Below, one piece after another: positions 1-10,110 of a DNA stretch of 64,000 nt (its first letter is position 1; each line of letters starts with the position of its first letter). Source of the DNA: Synchiropus splendidus (lineage: Eukaryota; Chordata; Actinopteri; Syngnathiformes; Callionymidae); NCBI RefSeq assembly GCF_027744825.2, contig NC_071336.1, forward strand, positions 22,280,501 to 22,344,500, given 5' to 3'. The notes under the pieces were generated by a model. That model saw only the letters and a program-made list of their open reading frames with translations, made no database searches and was not told the origin of the DNA. A program made the position numbers and the translations under genes.

Positions 1-548
1 ACTGCAGTCAGAACCAAGCCTTCGCTGATGGGATCCATACTTGCAGATTGACGTTGCAAATGGAAATCAATGCGCATTTGCATGTGAATGCACGTCAGCT
101 GCGCCATCCTCACCCCCTTTGTTTGTTTGTGTAGTCGGCGCTCCACTTAGCTCAACAACAATTGATAGTATCAGCAGGAATAAACATCGCGGAGCCCTAA
201 TAGTCAACATTAAACTGTTAGGAGGGATTCGCATTTGACTGAAGGCGATAGAAATACTCCGTTCAAGCCTTTGCGTGGACCCGATTCCTGTTTACACGAC
301 AAAAGAGGAGCCGGGTGGTGCTGCGCTGCTGTGGCCGAGGCTAAACGCTCGCGAGGCGGCTAAGCTGAAGTAGGTTGACCCGTTGTAGCAACTGGTCGAT
401 GGCCGGGAATACGTTGGTATTCCATAACATATAGAGCTGTTCTACAGCAGCGAAAACACCGAGGCTGCCTCTGGTCAACACGTATTCTGGTTGAAACCGG
501 AAGCAACGACGGAGACAAAAGACGTCGCGGAGAGAAGCGGCAGCTCAC
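1..548 (-). other. commd3: commd3 intron 1 (partial)
   Basis: This stretch follows the splice donor of commd3 coding exon 1 on the minus strand and runs off the left edge. I could not find the next COMMD3 exon on either strand, so it is most simply intron 1. The part nearest the exon (about 330-548) is still CpG-rich, as expected for the tail of a promoter island. Open frames here are short and resemble nothing I know. Confidence 0.6.
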
Positions 549-687
549 CGAGGACAGCGGCGTCGCCGTGCAGGTTCCCGAGGCTGCGGAAAGACACGTC
601 CACCAGCACCGGGAAGCTGCCCTGGTCGAAGATCGAAGGGTTGGAAAGAGACCGGAGTCCCTTCCGTACAGAGTCGGACAACTCCAT
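549..687 (-). CDS. commd3: commd3 coding exon 1 (COMM domain-containing protein 3, N-terminus; gene truncated by window edge)
   Basis: The minus-strand ATG at 685-687 opens MELSDSVRKGLRSLSNPSIF, which matches the start of vertebrate COMMD3 (human begins MELSESVQKGFQMLADPRSF). The exon encodes 46 residues ending GDAAVL, like human ADEAVL, and stops at a consensus donor G|GTGAGC (last exon base 549, phase 1). The start context is AAAATGG, a good Kozak match. COMMD3 is a subunit of the Commander complex (COMMD proteins with CCDC22 and CCDC93), which recycles endosomal membrane cargo and has been linked to NF-kB control. This exon covers only the N-terminal helical region; the C-terminal COMM domain would lie left of the window. 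In vertebrates bmi1 normally follows commd3. The identification rests on the aligned N-terminus, exon length and splice position. Confidence 0.88.
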
Positions 688-875
688 TTTGTAAGCACGA
701 GAACACGTGATGGATCAGCTGATGCCGAGCAGCCGAGGGAGGAGCGGAGCCGAAGCCGAGATAGAGGCGCAGAAGCCGGGAGCGAAGCGGAGCTGGCGCT
801 CGCTGTTCGGCTGCTGCTTCCAGCAAGTCTTGGGAGCAATCTATTGACTACACTGCGACATTCACTCACCTCACG
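688..875 (-). promoter_or_regulatory. commd3: commd3 5' UTR and CpG-island promoter
   Basis: Upstream of the commd3 ATG the sequence is GC-rich with many CpGs and no TATA box, typical of a housekeeping promoter. CpG density drops sharply after about 885, where T-rich DNA begins. The transcription start cannot be placed from sequence alone. Several antisense and frame-shifted open frames here (one of 169 codons) are by-products of the high GC content. Confidence 0.55.
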
Positions 876-1607
876 AAACGTTTAATCTGTGTGCATGGTG
901 TGAATAAATAGAAAATGAGGGTTTTTTTGTTTTTTTGTTTTTAAACTTTTTTGTTTGTTTTTTTGTGCAAACAAACACATGTTCAGTTTCTTCGACTTAA
1001 GTGTTGAGGCTCCCTCTGAACGGGGTCCATAAAGACATGGACAAGACATGTGCAGAAAATATATTTGACTTTGAAACATGGACTTAGAAGAGCGATTGTT
1101 TCAATAAATAAGACAAAAAGACTCCATGCGGAGCGGTCCTTCATCATCCTATTTTACAGTGAAATGAGTCGCTGACTGATCAAACATGAGGTCAACTGCT
1201 CAGGCGCGGGTTCTTCATGGAAATAAACCAAAACACATGGTGATCAAATGTGCGTTGGCCCTTCAAACACGCCCACATTTTGAAGAAGTTCACATAAAAG
1301 TAAGCAGCAATTGACTACTCAAAAGAGGCAGTGAGTTATTAATGCGTGCCATTTGTCTTAGTACCGTATCAGAACACTGTCGTAATGGAGATGATGATCG
1401 ATCATCATCATGGTTCTACAAACACTTTGACTTCATCTGCTTCAGAACTTCTCTGCAGATTTACACTGAAGTCAATGTTGCGGTTTGAGTTCGCACTATC
1501 TGTGGACGAACTTTAAAGCAAAGAATATTAATGATGCCGCTTCACGAAGTCAATAAGGTCGATAGTTAGACAAAACTGCTTTGTCGTCTGCGGGACTTTC
1601 CTCCGTG

Positions 1608-1615
1608 TCACGTGA
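1608..1615. promoter_or_regulatory. Palindromic E-box TCACGTGA (USF/MITF/TFEB type)
   Basis: TCACGTGA preceded by G gives GTCACGTGAG, close to the CLEAR/M-box consensus GTCACGTGAC bound by bHLH-ZIP factors. It lies about 0.9 kb upstream of the commd3 ATG in a small CpG-rich patch. Two further ACGTG cores occur near 1830-1842. A single 8-mer can occur by chance. Confidence 0.3.
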
Positions 1616-4600
1616 GCGCGGTGACTCTGTTGGTACCGAGTGACCCCGCGTGGAATAATTAGTGCGGCACATTGCACACCATGTTGGTTCAGGCGCCCAA
1701 CTTCTCTCTCTCCGTGTCTCAGATGCACTTTCACTGAGCTGGTGGCGCCTTCGCCAGCGTCACACGCTATCAGTGACCTCTGACTCTGCACTTGGGCCAA
1801 AGTCCACGCTGACGACACGCGGGGTGCGATGACGTGTGACGTGTTTTATCGCCAACCTTTAAAGGCTATCAGTGCCTGTTTAATTGAGGCCACTAATAAA
1901 GTTATATTTCAATAACAATAGCTCACAACACATACACGCAGAAATCTGAATTCACAGAGAAAACTCATGACACCAAGTCACATTTTTGTCACTGAACACG
2001 TGGTGGGAGTGAATCTTTTGATACTGGTGGAGAGGAACGATCTAGAGAGGGCAGTTTGTTAAAAACATCGGTCAAGCATCAGAGAAGATTTTCTCACGGA
2101 ATCTCCCTGTAACTGCTGTCTGAAATCGATGAACGTGTCGCCTTTTAAACAAGGAATTAGCGTTTAGTTTTGAATAGAATTTTAACCCGCGTCTGATTTT
2201 GTAGTTAAACCAGCTAAGGGGAACCATGACGTTTTTGAGGAAGTCACAAGGTCACGTTTCTTGACAAGAGACTTGTTTCATTCATTTTAATCATTTCTAA
2301 CTGCCAATTTTTGAATTTTTCATCCTTGAGCTCAATAAAGCGAATCTTTCTTCCAAAACGAGTCCACTGCCTGCATTAATTCATTAGTTTATTTTAATTA
2401 AATGTGAACTTTGATCTCGCTATTCCTAAATATTCTCCCTGAAGTCTTAATTTGATTTAATGAATGAATTGGCATCGTAAAGTTACAACTTACATATTTT
2501 TTACTTATTCAGTTTCCATTTTATAGCCATTCCTTTGCTTGAAGTGAACAAAAAATGTTTCACCCCAATAAAAAGAATTTAAATAATTTTAAATGATTTC
2601 AATTTTTTTCGACAGGATATATAATCAATAAGAGGTGAAACTGTCGTGTTTTTTTGTTTGTTTTTTTAACTCATTGATCTTGGATTACATCTTTTATTAT
2701 TTTTTTATAATTAAAGTCAACCTTGGTCACTCATGCTGACATTAATGTTGTATTTTATAATATTGAATGTGTCATGAATTTTAAATAAAATAATGAAGAA
2801 GAAATGAAGACGAAGAAATCCTCTATAACTCTTCTTATAATCACAAACTTCATTTAATTGTTATAAATATGAAAATGTATCGTGCCATCATTAATATAAA
2901 GCTTTCAGTAGTTTCATTTTCAGAATTTACAATAAGTAAAATATGAATATCATAATTATATTTAATTATGATAACATGATCTCTCTATGAGATAAGTTGT
3001 CGCAAAAGTTTTATTTTTTTTACCTGCTTTTGTGGTTCTCAATTGAGTGTTCAGTCTTTTGATCGTTCCTAATAAATCAACTCTTTCACGTGTTGAAGTC
3101 CTTTATTTCCAGAAATGTTTTAAATTCTATCTCATTTTGTATTTTAATCAAGCATAGATATATTAATCATTCACTGGCATCTGCTAATCCCAGTCAGTCA
3201 AGGTTCCAGTCCACCACACCCAATCCTAGCTTCACAGGCTGTTTAAATCAAAACACACAGACAGACATTGATGACATAGAGGCGCACTGAGAACAAAGAA
3301 AATATCAGACTCAAATGTTACAAAATGGAGGTATTGAATATTTTCACTGCTAAAATTCCGGACAATGTAACACCTTAAGGTGAGGAACAAGTGCTCCTCT
3401 GGATTCCAGAATTCCAGAATTCCAGGAGTTATCTGGAGGTCTTGTCCACCAGTGAGGGGACAAGAGCTGAAATTAAAAAAAAAAATAACATTCAGTTTAC
3501 TGCTGCGTCATTAAGATCAGATATGGGTCATGACCCAGAAAGGTATACCACAACTCATGAACTGGGTGAAAGGTTCTATCATGTCAGTGACATAGTCTCT
3601 AGGAGTAGAAAGGAGGTGGATTGGCTTTAAATGCAGTGACAACCAGAATCTGCTCTGGCTCAGGAATGTCTCAACTGTGAGTTGGTTCAAGTGCCAACGG
3701 AAGTGAAGTGATCCCCAAAGAAAATAAACACCAGTGTAAGGCATAAATGTCAGAGATTCTTTTGCCCCTTCAAGTCTTTCATGAAAAAACGTTGACAGTC
3801 TTCTTTCTTCTTATTTTCCACTCATACCTCTGACAGCAAAGAATTACTTATTCCAACTGACTTATTTCATACAAAGACATTAGACATCTTGAAGGTTTGT
3901 GGAAAACTCGAATCATACTTTTTTTTTCATTTATTTATGCTGACTGTTACTGATCTTCTGTTTGAATCCAGAAGAAGAAGGAAGTGAACCCACTTGTGTT
4001 TATTCTGCTTTGACTTACAAGTGTTTACCCAGAAATTCAGATTTGCCAACATTTCATCTCTTTTTGAGTTCCATATTTCATCCCTCATAAAGAAGAAGAA
4101 GCAGGCTATGTTTTTATATTTAATGCTGGTTTCAGTGTGGTACTGTGAATAATGATATTATTAAAAAATATAAAGAATGTGTTCTTCAGATAACTGAAAC
4201 AAGAACAACACATTTTGTTGTATTTTTTCCTTTTTTTATGTTATTTAAATTTTGACACTGCAGGCTTAGAGCTTGAGTTGTCTCGTCATCTTTCATTTGG
4301 TGCTCTGTTGTAGCAGTATTAGTATCACAGCATTATCAAGTCTAAATACTAGGTTAATTAATTATAATTTAAAAATTGTATTACTTTAATTGATAATCAT
4401 GCATTTTAAATATAATTTAAAGCATCAAAATCTGAAAATGTCACTGCCTTTTAAAAAGGTCATTTGAGGTGGTGGCTGGTATTTGAAAGGGTAAAGATAG
4501 AAACAAAATTGAATTGGTGAACAAATAAGTCAACAGTGAAAGTGAAAAGACAAACAAAGGGAGAAGAGTCACTCTGCAGCCAAGCTGTGCTTATGAGGGG

Positions 4601-4892
4601 ACAAGAGCAGGAGAGATGGCAGTAATGTTCAATTATTATGCTGGCTGACGGACGGTCGAAAATGCCTGAAATACACAGTAGTCAATGGTAGTCATTATCC
4701 TTCGATGTTAGTAGAATAATACTCCATTATTCAGCCACACAATATGATTTTTTTTTTTTTTTAATAAAAAGCAGTCTCTTTCAAAGGTAATTGTGTGGTT
4801 ACATATAATTTATTTATAAAGTATGGTGAAAATGTAGTTGAGACATTGTGTTTACTGACCACTGAGCATCAGATGTGCCATATTTAAAAAAA

Positions 4893-4895
<3 letters not shown>

Positions 4896-4930
<35 letters not shown>

Positions 4931-4933
4931 TAT
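4896..4933. repeat. (TA)n microsatellite
   Basis: An almost pure alternating A/T tract with one C interruption at 4925, following an A-run. Confidence 0.9.
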
Positions 4934-6786
4934 CAAACTGAACCCATGACAAAATATGTATTATCTAAATAAAAATATATATTATACATTAAAATATTAA
5001 CATTTTTAATGTATTTTATTATTCACATATTTAATAATGTTCTTTTTTTCTCTTGACACCTATTTCAGTTATCTGTTTGTTATCTTGAATTTAAATATAA
5101 ATAGGGAGAAAGTATTCTTGGAACACATAAACATCAGATATGTTTTGTCAAACAATGCTTGTGTCCTCCTCCCCAAGCTTCTGATAAAACTATAGATTCT
5201 GCATCAACCCTGACTCGTTCTCCCTCACTACAGTAGATAAACACGAACATGAAAAAAACAGCTGTTTTCTAACTGACCTTTAATGAAGGAGGTGGAGACA
5301 TCTCTGGCAGCAGGTGGAGGAGTGAACAGACTGAAAAGATCCTGAAGAGGAGGAGGAGGAGGGCTCCGTCTACACTCCCCGCTCTTTAGCCGGGTCCAGG
5401 AGGATGTGCTTAATAAGAAACACCAGCAGCAGCAGGGGAAAGCCCGTCTCCTGCCGTCAGTCAACATCAAGAAGACCCCAGAGGAAGCTTGACGGACAGA
5501 GTTAATGATGTGGGGAGATAGATGGATGAGATCCAGAAAGACCTTTGTGGAATAAGATGATTCATTAGATCTTTCATGTGTTGGACCCTCCACCACGCAC
5601 TGCTGTCTTCAGCATTACATTTTAGCCCATTTGCACCCCAATTATCGTTCGTCTCCCCCAAAGCTCTCTTCTGTTCATGTCAAAAATGTATTAAAAAATA
5701 AAAGACACATCCATGAGTCAAGTCTGGAAGGACATGGAATAGATCTTTGAAGATGTGTTTTGCTTGGTTTCTGGTAGATTTCTGATTCTTTCATCTGAAC
5801 ACCAGCAGGTCCAACCACACGCCCACTGCAGTGTCATTACAATTGGTGAAGAATACTTGCTAAGTCAAAATGGCTTCATGTAAATGATAAAGAAAAGAGC
5901 CTTCCAGTCACTGCGGTTGGAACAGCAATAGAGGCAGAGAGCCCCCATATCTTTCACTGAAGAATGAAAAGCTGTTTTGACTTGGCTTTTGACTCTGGAT
6001 TGATGGAAATAAATAATAATAATAAGAGGGAGAAGAATCCAGTCACTTGAAACACTTTAGTGCTTGACTAACTACAGGCTGGTTTGGTACGTGCTGCTCC
6101 TTTTCAACCTGCATGATGTTTTGGTTAATACACATCGTATGTCTCACCATAACAAATATACTGAGCTTCTGATCATTGTGCTTAACTGAGCACCAAACTA
6201 TGAAAGCGTCACAAAACCAGGGCAAATAAAAGCCAGACTTCCTGGCCAACTACACTGAGGGTCAAGTACACACCTGAGGACAAAGGAGAGCAGCCTCTCT
6301 TTTCAGCTTATGGTTGTGACATCCTGGTAATGATATTAAAATAATAAACTACACTAGAAATTCCTCGTCTGTGCAGATTCTAGAGAGGAGAAAAAACAGC
6401 CACTTTTGGAGCAAGCACGTTTGAAAACGAATTACTGCAACAGATTCTATGTTCATTCACCTTTGAATAAATGTGTTTAAGCCCTTAAAAACATACAAAA
6501 GAGAAACGGACTCATGCAGCATAAAATCCTACTTCAGTAATCTAAATTCTAAAAACGCTGTCAGTAGCTTTTTGAGGTAATTGCTTAAAAATCAAATTAA
6601 AGACGGTCGGACAAAGAGAGTGGGAGGAGGGAGGCACGACCGTTGAATACGCTGCGTTCGCGCGAGCTCCAAAACCGGCTGCACTCTGAAGTCACGCACT
6701 TCCCTTCAGACAAGGATTACTGGCGTGGTGTAGCAGCACTTGCCGTGTTAGTTTAATATCGTTTTTTTGTCCGCGGATATCGCTCC

Positions 6787-6794
6787 TGACGTCA
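6787..6794. promoter_or_regulatory. Consensus cAMP-response element TGACGTCA
   Basis: This is an exact palindromic TGACGTCA, the CREB/ATF site, immediately followed by a second half-site (CGTCA at 6795-6799). Full CREs in CpG islands are typical of active promoters in vertebrates. Confidence 0.5.
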
Positions 6795-6823
6795 CGTCAT
6801 CGAATCAGACGTTCGTCCAGCGG

Positions 6824-6838
6824 CCACTGGGTGGCAGT
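6824..6838 (+). promoter_or_regulatory. CTCF-like motif
   Basis: CCACTGGGTGGCAGT matches the CTCF core CCASYAGRKGGCRSY at all but one position (G for A at position 6). Its place 30 bp from a full CRE inside a CpG island fits an insulator or promoter-proximal CTCF site. This is a motif-only call. Confidence 0.4.
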
Positions 6839-7589
6839 GTTGTGGTTTCAGTGCGCGTCCTGGGAATCATCGGAGGGGAACAAAGAAAGCGGCGATGGGA
6901 GTCTGGGGGAGGGTGGGGGAGGTGTGCGTGCGTGTTTTTGTGTGTGTGTGTGTGTGTGTGGGTCATGGGGGGATACGAAGGGAAGGGGGGTGTGGACGCT
7001 CTCATTTGAGCTGGGCAGATATTTAAATATTTGACAAAGTCAACTCTCGTACGCACGCATGCGTACTGAGTCACATTCTATGTATTAATAGTATCTTCTC
7101 CCAAACATGTTCTGATTAAGATTTAGCGGACAGTTTGTTGTGGATTGAAGCAAGGCCAAGCGAGAACAGTGGCAGAAACCCAGGAAATGGATGTGCGTAT
7201 CAAAGTCGTCTCTCATGGCGTGATGGACTCAACGCGATAGAAATTACAGATCTTTAATCCTGTGGACAATTGTCACGTCCAAAGAAGACGTGAATGTAAA
7301 TATCAACGCACGTGGCACTCCATGTCCCTGAAGGTGAAATAAATCACCTGCTGCTCCCTCCGCCTGTTGGAGCTGAGATTCAAATGTGCATTATTACCAT
7401 GCAAGTATATGACGTGCTGACGTCATCGCTAGCCAACACGTGTGAAGACCCCTTTCTATTCATCACTTGTGTTCTTTATTTGACTAAAATGTTGCAATAT
7501 AAAATACTATTTTGCACACCATAGCCAGTTGTATTCGATTGGAAATAAAACGTCGTTTCTCTATATTGCATGAAAACGTGTATGGATAA

Positions 7590-7712
7590 AACGGGGTCGG
7601 GGTTTCACCGGGACGCTGTCTCTCCTCACGCCGGGGAAAAGCAGCCTCCCGAGGGCTGCTGCTCTTCGAGCTGACGCCGTCGACAGCGCGAGTTCTGGGT
7701 CTTAGCGCCGCA

Positions 7713-7745
<33 letters not shown>

Positions 7746-7945
7746 CTAAAACTCGCTGAAGTTTCGCATGTGTATTCGCTTTTCAACTCATGCCGTCGAA
7801 AACCGAAGTCATCTCCGAGCGCGCTGGACCGCGTGCCCCCCGCCGTCGGTCGCCTCCAGCCGGCGGAGGAGCTCACCCACACCGCGGCCTTCCACTGCTG
7901 CGTTTCACGCGACAGCCGGCTACATTCTTTTGTTTCGCCATTCAC
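7590..7945. promoter_or_regulatory. Second orphan CpG-dense island
   Basis: CpG-rich DNA (for example CTGACGCCGTCGACAGCGCG and CCCCGCCGTCGGTCGCC) surrounds a CT/CA microsatellite. Overlapping open frames on both strands (60-104 codons) fall exactly within the GC-rich part and resemble no family I know, so I read them as composition artefacts. It could be the promoter of an unrecognised transcript or an enhancer. Confidence 0.45.
7713..7745. repeat. (CT)9(CA)n compound microsatellite
   Basis: A CT tract passes directly into a CA tract, inside the second CpG island. Confidence 0.9.
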
Positions 7946-9552
7946 GTTGGGCTTCTGCTCGCTTTACATTATATTTAGGAGCTGGCTGCATTGGTTTGGT
8001 TGATTTTATAGGGGTTTTGCTGAACTCTCATTATGGTTGTTCCGCCTCCATCACTCACCGCAGCCTGGTTCTCGTGATCTGAGTGAGGAAGTGAAGTTTG
8101 TGGTCAGAAAGGTCGCAGTCTCGGTTGACACAACGCCCCCTCCTTTCAAGCTGTGTGTATATTGGTTACAGAGCCTTGCCCAAACTACTGACTTTCTTTT
8201 ACCATGACCTCAACATCAACACAACTGATTTTCAAGTGGTTTATTTCCCCCAATTGTGGAACAATGTTGAAATGAAACCACATTATAATAGACCGACAGA
8301 CTTCGCGTTTTAATGGATATTCAGACTTCAACATTTCTTGTCACCTTCACCAAGATATCAGAGAAGAAAAAAGTAAATGTAGTTCCCTTCTTAGATGGCA
8401 AATCACTTTAACAAGCCTGTGTTTTTAACTGCAGTGTTAAACACTGCACTTTACCTGTGATATTCCTATTGTCTAAGTCTTAGATGAGTTCACATATACG
8501 TCCTGACGCAAATACTGTACACCATCAACCTTCAGTGGAATCTCCACAACATTTCACAGAATCCATCCTCTGGGCAAAAAAGCATGGGGTGGTTTCTGAC
8601 TCTCATAACAACAACCTGCATGATTATTCTATCAGCTCATAGTCGTGTTGCTTCTTTGTTTTACCATGATTTATCAAGGTCAATTTTGAACCAAATGAGA
8701 ACACACAATAGATAAATCAATTTTTTTAATCTAACTGGATCCACAATTACATTAGCTAAACAGATTAAATTTGCCCACATGTATGTGAAAATAAGATAAT
8801 TTATTTGGCATAATATGTTAATTTTAATGTGGAAATGTAAGTTATTCTGGACTCATTTTATGTCATTTCCCACTATAAACAATAGGTTTTCACACAAGGT
8901 TGCAGCAACTGTCGTGCAACTGTTAAGGTTTCTAACCCTTGAATCATCATTTTATTTGGGTCAAGCTTCTTAAAATCTCACTTTTTCATATCACTTGCCA
9001 GTCTTTACATGTAGATGTCTAGGACTGGATTCAAAGGGTTCATGCTTATACAGTCACACAGTACCATCACCTCCACTTCTGTCATTCCCTTGGCTGGGTA
9101 ATAACTTTATGTTCAGTAAATGATGCTCAGCAGAAGTAGTAAAAACTTGAAACTAAATCTTAGTGTCAGTCAGCAACTGCTTAAAATTCAGAATCATAAT
9201 TCCAGAGATATTCTTACTAATACAGAGAACAACATGAGCACTGTGTCTTTGATAAAGCAAACAAATGCAGACTGCAATCAATTTCCCATTGTTTGTGTGA
9301 GTGTGCACGCAATACAGGTGGGTGGGCAAGTGAACATATACTTGCTAGACACCGACAATGTGTCTGATTCACATCATGGTAATCTGTGTTGTAGGTTGAA
9401 ATGGATGCTGATTTAATTTGAGGTTTTAGGAATGGCATGGATTTAAAAATGCACAAAGCTATTTCTTTACTTATGGAAAATATAAAAAGAAATCTGTACA
9501 ACTGCACAATTTCATTTAAACAGCCAACAGAGGTGAATGACAACTGCATACA
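7946..9552. other. Intergenic DNA, nothing recognised
   Basis: AT-rich sequence with only short, unremarkable open frames. I see no repeat ends, exon signals or CpG clusters. Confidence 0.6.
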
Positions 9553-9560
9553 TTATAGAG
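9553..9560. repeat. Left target-site duplication of hAT element
   Basis: TTATAGAG directly precedes the element end CAGAGGTGG and is repeated exactly at 10103-10110. Eight base pairs is the diagnostic duplication length of hAT transposons. Confidence 0.85.
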
Positions 9561-10102
9561 CAGAGGTGGACAATTACATTTCCTGAAGGGCCACATTAGA
9601 AACTGTAACTGTTGTGAGGGGCCATCATCCAAAGAAAGACTGCGAAGAGTACAAAACATGATGGAAAAATATCCAAAATATACTGTATACTTGAGTAACA
9701 AGGAGAAGTTGACCTGAAAAGATGAAATGTAAGTAAGGATTTTAAGAAGTGTAAATATGCAATGAAAACTGTTGAACTATTCCATTTCATATGCACTTAA
9801 TTTTAATATAAATCAGCATAACTATAAAAGGCAATTTATTTCAAAATATATTTTCTGTAGTCCTTCAATGTATTTTGAGGAATAAGAAAAACACACAAAA
9901 ACGCCCAATGAAAATTTTAGTCTTGAAACAAGAACACGCTATATTTACTGCTGAAGAGGTGGTGGTGACTAAAAGAGAAAGAACAAAAAAGGCAGAAAAA
10001 TTACAACATACCAGTTACAGTTTTAGCCCGACTTCAAACGGGCCACGAAAATACAGGCATCAGGCCGCATATGGCCCCCGGGCCGCACTTTGCCCAGGCC
10101 TG
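9561..10102. mobile_element. Non-autonomous hAT-type DNA transposon
   Basis: This 542-bp element starts CAGAGGTGGACAA and ends TTTGCCCAGGCCTG. Read inverted, the right end is CAGGCCTGGGCAAA, an imperfect inverted match to the left end. The GGGCCACA near the left end and CCCCCGGGCCGCA near the right end are typical of vertebrate hAT (Charlie-like) termini. A perfect 8-bp duplication TTATAGAG flanks it. The interior is AT-rich with no transposase-like frame, so it would have needed an enzyme in trans. The intact duplication suggests a fairly recent insertion, while the imperfect inverted repeats suggest divergence within the family. Confidence 0.85.
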
Positions 10103-10110
10103 TTATAGAG
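10103..10110. repeat. Right target-site duplication of hAT element
   Basis: TTATAGAG, identical to 9553-9560. Confidence 0.85.

Larger units (their letters stand above)
876..6600. other. AT-rich intergenic DNA, no gene seen
   Basis: No open frame here resembles a known protein and none has convincing splice signals. About 1560-1850 is moderately CpG-rich and could be distal commd3 promoter sequence. About 2100-5150 is strongly AT-rich. The longest frames, near 5228-5661 minus, are low-complexity and unrecognised. Confidence 0.6.
6600..6960. promoter_or_regulatory. Orphan CpG-dense island with CRE and CTCF-like motif
   Basis: The base composition switches from AT-rich flanks to CpG-dense DNA containing GCGTTCGCGCGAGC, CCGCGG, a full CRE at 6787-6794 and a CTCF-like core at 6824-6838. 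It ends in a G-rich stretch and a short (GT)n. No recognisable exon is attached on either strand. It looks like an unmethylated promoter or enhancer island, perhaps of an unannotated noncoding transcript; that is inference from composition and motifs. Confidence 0.5.

Noticed and set aside
360..869. 169-codon minus-strand open frame overlapping commd3 exon 1
   Set aside because: It is a shifted frame across a CpG-rich promoter and exon; the true frame is fixed by the MELSDSVRKG match to COMMD3.
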